Part shown: positions 7,408 to 12,881 of the stretch, one piece after another
Position numbering within the stretch: the stretch's first letter is position 1
Layout: the number at the start of each line of letters is the position of its first letter
DNA from: UBA5972 sp964600965
GTDB lineage: Bacteria; Pseudomonadota; Alphaproteobacteria; Rhodobacterales; Rhodobacteraceae
DNA length: 12,881 nt
NCBI GenBank assembly: GCA_964600965.1
Contig: CAZRLO010000083.1
Location: forward strand, 1-12,881
Direction: 5' to 3'
Made by a program: the position numbers and the translations under genes
The notes under the pieces: model-generated
Database searches by the model: none
Seen by the model: only the letters and a program-made list of their open reading frames with translations
Told to the model about the DNA's origin: nothing

Positions 7408-8439
7408 ATGATAAGCGCCTTCCCCCCCAATTTTGCGAAACATGGGCTGACGGACCCGTTCGGCCGAAAAATCTCATACCTGCGATTGTCGGTTACGGAC
7501 CGTTGCGATTTTCGCTGCGTCTATTGCATGTCGGAAAACATGACGTTCCTGCCCAAAAAGGACATCCTGACGCTCGAGGAAATGGATCGGCTTGCCAGCG
7601 CGTTCATTGACCGCGGCGTGACCAAATTGAGAATAACGGGCGGCGAACCTCTGGTCCGGCGTGACATCATGACCTTTTTCCAATCGATTTCGCGGCACCT
7701 GCGAACCGGCGCGCTAAAGGAACTGACGTTGACGACCAACGGCACCCAGCTTGACCGGTTTGCCGACCAGCTGGCTGCGGCTGGCGTGAAGCGGATCAAT
7801 GTTTCGCTCGACACGCTGGACGCCGAGAAATTTGCCCGCATCACACGCTGGGGCCGGTTGGAACAGGTGATGAGGGGGATCAGGGCCGCGAAAGAAGCCG
7901 GTCTTCGGATCAAGATCAATACCGTTGCCCTGAAAGGCTTCAACGAGGAAGAACTTGAAACCTTTGTCACCTGGTGCGGCGCCGAGGGCCATGATCTGAC
8001 CTATATCGAGGTGATGCCCATGGGGGACATGGGGGAACTGGACCGTATCGGGCAGTTCTGGTCACTGAAAGACGTGCGCGCGCAGATTGAGCAACGCTGG
8101 CAAGTCAGCGACACAACCGAAACAACCGGCGGACCCGCCCGCTATGTCCGGCTTGCCGGCACCGGGCAGAAAATCGGCTTCATCACACCGCTCAGCCACA
8201 ATTTCTGCGAAGGCTGCAACCGTGTCCGTGTGACCTGCACCGGTGAAATCTACCAGTGTCTGGGGCAGGAAAACTGTGTGGACCTCAGGGCGCCGTTGCG
8301 TGCGGACAAATCGAACGAGGCGTTGAACACGGCGATTGACCTGGCCATTGGAGGAAAACCGAAAGGGCATGATTTTGATTACTCCACCGGCAAGGCAGAT
8401 GGGCAAATGAGCCGCCATATGAGCCATACGGGTGGATGA
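7408..8439 (+). CDS. moaA: MoaA, GTP 3',8-cyclase
   Basis: This radical-SAM enzyme carries out the first step of molybdopterin synthesis, turning GTP into 3',8-cyclo-dihydro-GTP in the cytoplasm. The N-terminal cluster motif is Cys33-x3-Cys37-x2-Cys40 (TDRCDFRCVYC), and GGEP of the SAM site follows. The C-terminal cluster motif is Cys267-x2-Cys270-x13-Cys284. The protein ends in the conserved Gly-Gly that completes the MoaA active site. With the ATG at 7408 it has 343 residues, a normal length. This start is preferred because GGAG at 7396-7399 precedes it by 8 nt and the family sequence (LTDPFGR) begins soon after; a GTG at 7336 in frame would add 24 residues of non-family sequence. It opens the cofactor operon and leaves only 3 nt before moaE. 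Confidence 0.95.
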   Translation: MISAFPPNFAKHGLTDPFGRKISYLRLSVTDRCDFRCVYCMSENMTFLPKKDILTLEEMDRLASAFIDRGVTKLRITGGEPLVRRDIMTFFQSISRHLRTGALKELTLTTNGTQLDRFADQLAAAGVKRINVSLDTLDAEKFARITRWGRLEQVMRGIRAAKEAGLRIKINTVALKGFNEEELETFVTWCGAEGHDLTYIEVMPMGDMGELDRIGQFWSLKDVRAQIEQRWQVSDTTETTGGPARYVRLAGTGQKIGFITPLSHNFCEGCNRVRVTCTGEIYQCLGQENCVDLRAPLRADKSNEALNTAIDLAIGGKPKGHDFDYSTGKADGQMSRHMSHTGG

Positions 8440-8442
8440 GCT

Positions 8443-8892
8443 GTGACTGTCATATTGCAAGAGCAAGATTTCAGTCCGGACCAGGTGCAAAAGGACCATT
8501 TGGCCGCCTCTGACAATACCGGGGCTACGGTATGCTTTACCGGATTGGTCCGGCAAGATAACGACGGCAGTTTGCGATCAATGGTCCTGGAACATTATCC
8601 GGCCATGTCAAAGCGGGCATTGGAACGGTTAGAAGACGAGGCCCGAAAGAGATTTGACCTGACCGATCTTGTTATTCTGCACCGCTATGGAAAACTTTTG
8701 CCCGGTGAACGTATCATGATGGTCGCGACGGCCTCGGCCCATCGCGCTGAGGCGTTCAAGGCGGCCGAATTTCTGATGGACTTTCTGAAAACCGACGCGC
8801 CGTTCTGGAAAAAGGAAGAGCGTGACAAGGGAACCGGCTGGGTGAGGGCACTGAAAAGTGACGACGCGCAACGCGATAGGTGGTCAGCATGA
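8443..8892 (+). CDS. moaE: MoaE, molybdopterin synthase catalytic subunit
   Basis: MoaE (149 residues) is the large subunit of molybdopterin synthase, which uses MoaD thiocarboxylate to put two sulfurs into cPMP. Family blocks are clear: FTGLVRQDNDG (32-42), LEHYPAM (49-55), HRYGKLLPGE (80-89), SAHRAEAF (98-105) and LKTDAPFWKKE (115-125). Lys116 and Lys123 correspond to the catalytic lysines 119 and 126 of E. coli MoaE by spacing. The start is GTG at 8443, immediately after moaA, with GGTGGATGAG just upstream as a modest ribosome binding site. The ATGA at its end overlaps the start of moeB. Unusually for canonical moa operons, its partner moaD is not adjacent but four genes downstream. Confidence 0.95.
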   Translation: MTVILQEQDFSPDQVQKDHLAASDNTGATVCFTGLVRQDNDGSLRSMVLEHYPAMSKRALERLEDEARKRFDLTDLVILHRYGKLLPGERIMMVATASAHRAEAFKAAEFLMDFLKTDAPFWKKEERDKGTGWVRALKSDDAQRDRWSA

Positions 8893-9680
8893 CCGCGGCA
8901 AAAACCGCCGAAGCGGGCTATCTTGAGCGCTATGCAAGGCACATTGTTCTGCGTGAGATTGGCGGTGCTGGACAAAAACAGCTTGGCGCTGCGCGTGTTC
9001 TCGTGGTCGGGGCTGGCGGACTGGGCGCGCCCATTTTGCAATATCTGGCGGCCAGCGGTGTTGGGTTGATCGGAATAGTCGATGACGACACGGTATCGCT
9101 GTCAAACTTGCAACGCCAGGTCATCTATCGCGCCTCGGACATTGGCGAGCTGAAAACTGCGGCGGCAACGCGTTACATTGGCGATCTCAACTCAGGCGTT
9201 GACGTAATCGCGCATGTTCTGGCGGTGAGGGCGGAAAACGCCGATCAGGTCGTCGAAAATTATGACATCGTGCTTGACGGCACCGATAATTTTGCGGCGC
9301 GCCGGGCGGTCAATGCGGCCTGCGTGCGCAATGGCATCCCCCTTGTAAGCGGCGCGATCAGCCAGTGGGAAGGGCAGGTCACGCTTGTCGACACGGGCCG
9401 CGGAACCCCTTGTGTTAACTGCATATTCCCCAACGAACCGGCCCCAGGAACCGCTCCGACGTGCGCTGAAGGCGGGGTCATAGGCGCGCTGCCAGGCATC
9501 GTGGGATCCCTGATGGCGCTGGAAGCGATCAAGTTCATCACCGGCGCCGGAAGCTGCCTGAAAGGCGAAATGCTGATTTTTGACGGTTTGTGGTCTGAAT
9601 CCCGAAAAATTAGACTGGTCCGCTCACCTGATTGTCCAGTTTGCGCGAAGGCAAAGGCAGGAAAACCATGTCTGGTCTGA
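8889..9680 (+). CDS. moeB: MoeB, MoaD-adenylating enzyme (ThiF/MoeB/E1-like)
   Basis: MoeB activates the C-terminal glycine of MoaD by adenylation so that it can be sulfurated. The 263-residue protein has the nucleotide-binding GAGGLG (41-46), the NLQRQ arginine block (73-77), the catalytic Asp130 in LDGTDNF, and a zinc site made of Cys175-x2-Cys178 and Cys249-x2-Cys252. Cys192 in PTCAEGGV is the family's conserved cysteine. There is no C-terminal rhodanese domain, so sulfur must come from a separate protein. ThiF is the main alternative from sequence alone; the moa context favours MoeB. The ATG at 8889 overlaps the moaE stop (ATGA); an in-frame GTG at 8880 is less likely. Its last 13 nt overlap moaC. 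Confidence 0.92.
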   Translation: MTAAKTAEAGYLERYARHIVLREIGGAGQKQLGAARVLVVGAGGLGAPILQYLAASGVGLIGIVDDDTVSLSNLQRQVIYRASDIGELKTAAATRYIGDLNSGVDVIAHVLAVRAENADQVVENYDIVLDGTDNFAARRAVNAACVRNGIPLVSGAISQWEGQVTLVDTGRGTPCVNCIFPNEPAPGTAPTCAEGGVIGALPGIVGSLMALEAIKFITGAGSCLKGEMLIFDGLWSESRKIRLVRSPDCPVCAKAKAGKPCLV

Positions 9681-10183
9681 CCCATTTTGACGCCAAGGGC
9701 GATGCGCATATGGTCGATGTCTCGGCCAAGGCACACACCGACCGCATTGCGGTTGCCGCCGGGAAAATCACCATGCAACCAGAAACGCTGGCACTGGTGG
9801 TGGCGGGGACAGCCAAAAAGGGCGACGTATTGGGGATTGCGCGGGTTGCGGGGATCATGGCGACCAAGCGGACGCACGAGTTGATTCCCCTGTGCCACCC
9901 TTTGGCATTGACGAAAGTCTCGGTCGAATTCGAGGTAGATCAGATCAGGAATTTGATCGACATCGAGGCGACCGCAAAAACATCCGGACAGACCGGGGTC
10001 GAAATGGAAGCGCTGACAGCCGTCAGTGTCGCCGCGCTCACCATTTACGACATGCTCAAGGCCGTGGACCGCGCCATGATCATTTCCGGGATCGAACTTT
10101 GCCTGAAAGACGGCGGAAAATCCGGAAAATGGCAGCGTGACGGCCGCAAGGATGACCTGGGGAAGCTCAATGAAACAATCTGA
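9668..10183 (+). CDS. moaC: MoaC, cyclic pyranopterin monophosphate synthase
   Basis: MoaC converts the MoaA product into cPMP. The 171-residue protein carries LIPLCHPLAL (72-81), GVEMEALTAVSVAALTIYD (110-128), and the catalytic residues Lys51, Asp128 and Lys131 at the same numbers as in E. coli MoaC. The ATG at 9668 is chosen because it begins directly at the family start (LTHFD), giving a 13-nt overlap with moeB; an in-frame ATG at 9632 would add 12 residues lying inside moeB. The C-terminus extends about 15 residues past the usual GGKSG end (KWQRDGRKDDLGKLNETI), and this tail contains the ribosome binding site and start of moeA. Confidence 0.95.
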   Translation: MSGLTHFDAKGDAHMVDVSAKAHTDRIAVAAGKITMQPETLALVVAGTAKKGDVLGIARVAGIMATKRTHELIPLCHPLALTKVSVEFEVDQIRNLIDIEATAKTSGQTGVEMEALTAVSVAALTIYDMLKAVDRAMIISGIELCLKDGGKSGKWQRDGRKDDLGKLNETI

Positions 10184-11444
10184 AACTACGGAAGACCTGT
10201 GTTGCGTGGATGAACGCACCGGCGAGCGGGCTTTGATCCGCGTCGATGATGCAATCCAGCAAGGCATTGGATTGGCCCGTCCTGTTTCCGAGGTGGAAAA
10301 CCTTGGTCTCGTGGACGCCATCGGGCGGGTCTTGGCGGATGATCTGCACGCGCCATTTGCGTTGCCCCCGTTCGATAACTCGGCAATGGACGGGTATGCC
10401 ATTCGCACGACCGATCTTGTGGGCGCTGGTCCGTGGTCATTGACTGTGGCTGGGCGTGTGGCCGCCGGTGACAATGCAGAAGCGGCCGGTCCCGTCGGTC
10501 CCGGAGAGGCGTTTCGAATATTCACAGGCGCCGGATTACCCCAATCTGCCGATGCCGTGATCATGCAGGAGCATGTGGAGCGGAACGGCGACACGATTAT
10601 CATTCGAGAAGCGGTTTCAAGTGGAAGCTGCATCCGCCGACAGGGTGAAGACGCGCCAAACGGCGCCCTATTGTTGCCAAAAGGCTCGTTGATCGGGGCT
10701 CCTGAGATCGGGGCAATTGCCTCGGTCGGTCTGTCTCAGATCGGAGTCTTTCGAAAACTGCGCGTTGCGCTTTTGTGTACCGGAAGCGAATTGCGGCAAC
10801 CCGGCGAAACACTGGCCAGCGGACAAATATACAACTCGAACCGTTTCATCCTGATGGCCGCCCTGCGCCAGCCGTGGATCGATGTTGTCGACCTTGGTGC
10901 CGTAAAGGATGAACCTGAGGTGTTGCGCGAAACGCTCACCCGCGCGTCCGGGCAGGCGGATATAATCGTCACCACTGGCGGCGTTTCCGTCGGAGAAGAG
11001 GACCATATGGTCGCGCAATTGCGTGCCGCGGGTGGCAAAATCAGGGTTTTGAAAATCGCCATGAAGCCGGGCAAACCCCTGTCGATGGGGCGGCTCGACA
11101 ACGCGGTTTTCGTCGGGTTGCCGGGCAACCCGGTTGCCGCATTCACCACATGGAGAATCATCGGTGCAAAGGTCGCGGCGAAGGCGGCAGGGCTGGTCGA
11201 AAAATCACCGCGCGGGGCCGTCGTCAAAGCCGCCGAAAGTTCTACCCGCAGCGCCGGACGACAGGAATTTCGCCCCGCCCGGATCGTCGGGGTGTCGAAG
11301 TCGGGCCACCCTCGGGTGAAATTGCTGGACAACTCGTTTTCGGCAAAAATCTCACTGATTTGCAATTCCGATGGCTTCGCGGTCATCCCCGCCGAGACCC
11401 TCAATGTCCGGGAAGGAGACCATCTTGATTTCGTATATCTCTGA
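10170..11444 (+). CDS. moeA: MoeA, molybdopterin molybdenumtransferase
   Basis: MoeA inserts molybdenum into adenylylated molybdopterin to give active Moco. The 424-residue protein has the expected blocks: PPFDNSAMDGYAIR (66-79), IFTGAGLPQSADAVIMQE (117-134), LCTGSEL (202-208), IYNSNRF (220-226), TTGGVSVGEEDHM (268-280, acidic metal-site residue Asp278) and VGLPGNPVAAF (315-325). It carries about 20 extra N-terminal residues before the usual start, including an adjacent Cys11-Cys12 pair of unknown meaning. The ATG at 10170 has GGGGAAG at 10159-10165 upstream and overlaps moaC by 14 nt; an in-frame ATG at 10137 is less likely. The partner MogA/MoaB, which adenylylates molybdopterin, is not encoded in this window. 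Confidence 0.95.
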   Translation: MKQSETTEDLCCVDERTGERALIRVDDAIQQGIGLARPVSEVENLGLVDAIGRVLADDLHAPFALPPFDNSAMDGYAIRTTDLVGAGPWSLTVAGRVAAGDNAEAAGPVGPGEAFRIFTGAGLPQSADAVIMQEHVERNGDTIIIREAVSSGSCIRRQGEDAPNGALLLPKGSLIGAPEIGAIASVGLSQIGVFRKLRVALLCTGSELRQPGETLASGQIYNSNRFILMAALRQPWIDVVDLGAVKDEPEVLRETLTRASGQADIIVTTGGVSVGEEDHMVAQLRAAGGKIRVLKIAMKPGKPLSMGRLDNAVFVGLPGNPVAAFTTWRIIGAKVAAKAAGLVEKSPRGAVVKAAESSTRSAGRQEFRPARIVGVSKSGHPRVKLLDNSFSAKISLICNSDGFAVIPAETLNVREGDHLDFVYL

Positions 11445-11459
11445 CAGGCGATATCTGAA

Positions 11460-12221
11460 ATGATATTTCTTCCCGTGACCGATTTGGTCTTTGTAATCGG
11501 GGCGGTATTGGGCGTCGTGGCGGTTCTGTATTCGTCGGTCGGTCATGGCGGCGCGTCGGGTTATATTGCCATCCTCGCCCTTTTCAGCTTGCCCCCCGAA
11601 ACCATTCGCCCAGTGGCTCTGTTGCTGAATGTTGTGGTTGCGGGGTTTGCAACTTACCGGTTTTCACGCGCCGGGCTGGTGGATTGGAAAAGCGTCGTGC
11701 CGCTGGTCATCTGCTCGATGCCGCTGGCCTTTCTGGGCGGCAGCGTGGCGCTTCCAACCGATATCTATCGCCCCATGCTTGGCGGCCTGCTGATCCTGTC
11801 GGCGGTTTACCTGATCTGGCGCACGCTGAAGCCGGTGAGTGCGTTTGAATACGTTGAAAATAGGATCCCACTTTCCGGCAGCATGGCAGCAGGCGGATCC
11901 ATTGGCTTTGTTTCCGGGCTCTCGGGGATTGGCGGTGGTGTGTTGCTCAGCCCGTTTTTCCTGATTTCCGGCTGGGCGGGCGCGCGTCAAACGGCGGGAA
12001 TTGCCGCTGTCTTCATTCTGGCCAATTCGATTGCTGGTTTGGCTGGAAACGTCGTCGCATTGGAATCTCTGCCGGCCGATATGTGGATATGGGCAGGCAT
12101 GGTATTTGTTGGCTCGCTCGCGGGGACCAGGCTTGGCGTGCGCCTATTGCCGATCAAAACCCTGATCTGGTTGCTGGCAGCGGCAATTCTGATGTCCGGC
12201 ACAAAGTTCATACTGCTTTAG
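11460..12221 (+). CDS. TSUP-family (TauE/SafE-like) membrane permease
   Basis: This 253-residue protein is almost entirely hydrophobic, with about eight membrane segments in two homologous halves. Each half opens with a glycine-rich family motif: LYSSVGHGGASGYIAIL (23-39) and FVSGLSGIGGGVLLSPFFL (near 154-172). TSUP proteins move small anions, often sulfur compounds such as sulfite, sulfonates or thiosulfate. The gene sits 15 nt after moeA and 40 nt before moaD, so it is very likely cotranscribed with the cofactor genes. Its substrate is unknown; molybdate, a sulfur compound for cofactor sulfuration, or an arsenic oxyanion are all possible and none is shown by the sequence. The start ATG at 11460 has only a weak AGGCGA upstream. 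Confidence 0.88.
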   Translation: MIFLPVTDLVFVIGAVLGVVAVLYSSVGHGGASGYIAILALFSLPPETIRPVALLLNVVVAGFATYRFSRAGLVDWKSVVPLVICSMPLAFLGGSVALPTDIYRPMLGGLLILSAVYLIWRTLKPVSAFEYVENRIPLSGSMAAGGSIGFVSGLSGIGGGVLLSPFFLISGWAGARQTAGIAAVFILANSIAGLAGNVVALESLPADMWIWAGMVFVGSLAGTRLGVRLLPIKTLIWLLAAAILMSGTKFILL

Positions 12222-12261
12222 GTGACACCCCCGTTCTGGAACGGCCGAAAAGGGCATGCCC

Positions 12262-12513
12262 ATGAAAATTGATATCGTATATTTCGCCTGGGTTCGCGAA
12301 AGGATCGGAATTCCGCGAGAAAATATCGAGACATCAGCGGCAACGGTCGGAGATCTGGTCGAGCAGCTCAAGACCCGCGAGGATCGTTACGCGGCGGCAT
12401 TTGCGGATGTGTCCGCAATCCGTGTCGCGTTGGATCAGGAGTTGACCGATTTTGATGCGCCGATCAAAGGCATGCGCGAGGTTGCATTTTTCCCACCGAT
12501 GACGGGGGGATGA
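12262..12513 (+). CDS. moaD: MoaD, molybdopterin synthase sulfur-carrier subunit
   Basis: MoaD is the small ubiquitin-like subunit of molybdopterin synthase; its C-terminal glycine is adenylated by MoeB, sulfurated, and delivers sulfur to cPMP held by MoaE. The 83-residue protein starts MKIDIVYFAWVRERIG, typical of MoaD, and ends with FFPPMTGG, giving the required terminal Gly-Gly. The ATG at 12262 is preferred over one at 12256 because AGGG at 12251-12254 lies 7 nt before it but only 1 nt before the other. It completes the set MoaA, C, D, E and MoeB needed to make molybdopterin. Its distance from moaE, with moeB, moaC, moeA and a permease between, is unusual. Confidence 0.93.
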   Translation: MKIDIVYFAWVRERIGIPRENIETSAATVGDLVEQLKTREDRYAAAFADVSAIRVALDQELTDFDAPIKGMREVAFFPPMTGG

Positions 12514-12547
12514 GCGGACTCGTTCGCGTGGAACAGACCGTTCGCAC

Positions 12548-12574
12548 TGGACATTCTTCTGTATTTCCAATAAT
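12548..12574 (+). promoter_or_regulatory. Candidate promoter of the arsR-like gene
   Basis: TGGACA (12548-12553) and AATAAT (12569-12574) each match the -35 and -10 consensus at 5 of 6 positions, with a short 15-bp spacer. The predicted start near 12581 lies 2 to 8 nt before the likely start codons, suggesting a nearly leaderless transcript. No terminator is visible between moaD and this site, so read-through from the moa operon is also possible. Confidence 0.4.
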
Positions 12575-12590
12575 CGTGAAATATGGAAAT
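12563..12590. promoter_or_regulatory. Dyad over the arsR-like promoter and start, candidate operator
   Basis: ATTTCCA (12563-12569) and TGGAAAT (12584-12590) form a perfect 7-bp inverted repeat around 14 nt. It spans the -10 box, the predicted transcription start and the first codons, where a repressor would block its own gene. Autoregulation by the ArsR-like product is inferred from position. The half-sites share TTCCA/TGGAA with the dyad before aioB, which may be chance. Confidence 0.35.
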
Positions 12591-12881
12591 GACGAATCTT
12601 GACCGACTGACTACTCTGGGTCATGCAAACCGCATGGCGGTGTTTCGGTTGCTTATGCGGCGCTATCCGGGGTTCGTGCCGGCGGGTGAGTTGGCGCACG
12701 CCCTTGATCTGAAGCCCAGCACATTGTCGGTCTACCTGTCGGCGTTGACCCGTGTCGGGCTGATCACGCAAAAACGGGTTGCAACATCGGTTCAGTATCA
12801 GGCCAACATTGATGCCGCGCGCGAGGTTTCCGACTTTGTTTTCCGTGATTGCTGTCAGGGTCGCGCACAATTGTGCCAGCC
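12583..12881 (+). CDS. ArsR-family arsenic-responsive repressor (partial, cut by the window end)
   Basis: The visible 99 residues form a winged helix-turn-helix of the ArsR family: LGHANRMAVFRLLMRRYPG, then AGELAHALDLKPSTLSVYLSAL (recognition region about 34-55) and a wing VGLITQKRVATSVQYQA (58-74). Near the right edge is DCCQGRAQLC with Cys90, Cys91 and Cys98. A Cys-Cys plus third cysteine cluster at the C-terminal end is the type of arsenite site known from the Acidithiobacillus ferrooxidans ArsR, not the CVC site in the DNA-binding helix of plasmid ArsR. Either ATG at 12583 or 12589 may be used; neither has a clear ribosome binding site. The protein probably continues only a little past the window and likely controls arsenic resistance genes to the right. 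Confidence 0.85.
   Translation, partial: MEMTNLDRLTTLGHANRMAVFRLLMRRYPGFVPAGELAHALDLKPSTLSVYLSALTRVGLITQKRVATSVQYQANIDAAREVSDFVFRDCCQGRAQLCQ

Noticed and set aside
9260..10633. A 457-codon minus-strand open frame opposite moeB, moaC and moeA
   Set aside because: It runs across three well-supported + strand genes and their overlaps and has no protein-like motif; it is a mirror of their codon use.
12514..12545. CGTTCGC repeated after moaD as a repeat array or terminator
   Set aside because: Only two short copies, in the same orientation, with no hairpin or T-run.

Overview
The window is a compact arsenite-oxidation locus. The genes are GC-rich, there are two Tat-type signal peptides, and the AioB Rieske site is of the disulfide-free type known from alphaproteobacteria. 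This suggests an alphaproteobacterium, most likely of the Rhodobacter/Roseobacter group; the taxon is inferred from style, not from a marker gene. All convincing genes lie on the + strand.

Layout. 1-423: no recognised gene, possibly degraded sequence. 424-3951: a sensing cassette of aioX (periplasmic arsenite-binding protein), aioS (membrane histidine kinase) and aioR (response regulator), nearly without gaps. 3952-4098: a control region with two dyads and a -10-like box. 4099-7089: aioB and aioA, the Rieske and molybdopterin subunits of periplasmic arsenite oxidase, closed by a strong intrinsic terminator at 7110-7140. 7141-7407: a leader region with a possible promoter. 7408-12513: a molybdenum-cofactor operon in the order moaA-moaE-moeB-moaC-moeA-TSUP permease-moaD, mostly overlapping or tightly packed. 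12583 to the right edge: the start of an ArsR-family repressor gene with its own promoter-like boxes and a dyad over its start.

How it fits together. AioX should bind arsenite in the periplasm and signal through AioS to AioR, which switches on aioBA. AioBA oxidises arsenite to arsenate using a bis-MGD cofactor, and the moa/moe operon next door makes the molybdopterin for it. The cofactor set is incomplete: mobA (for bis-MGD), mogA/moaB and a molybdate ABC transporter are absent here and must be encoded elsewhere. No cytochrome c acceptor gene follows aioA.

The most notable point is AioR. It looks like an NtrC-type sigma54 activator but has lost the GAFTGA loop and the Walker B acidic residues, and no -24/-12 promoter is visible before aioB. 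Instead a perfect 17-bp dyad sits about 49 bp upstream of the predicted start of a sigma70-like promoter with no recognisable -35. This points to sigma54-independent activation of arsenite oxidase. A TSUP-family permease between moeA and moaD is a second candidate for new biology.
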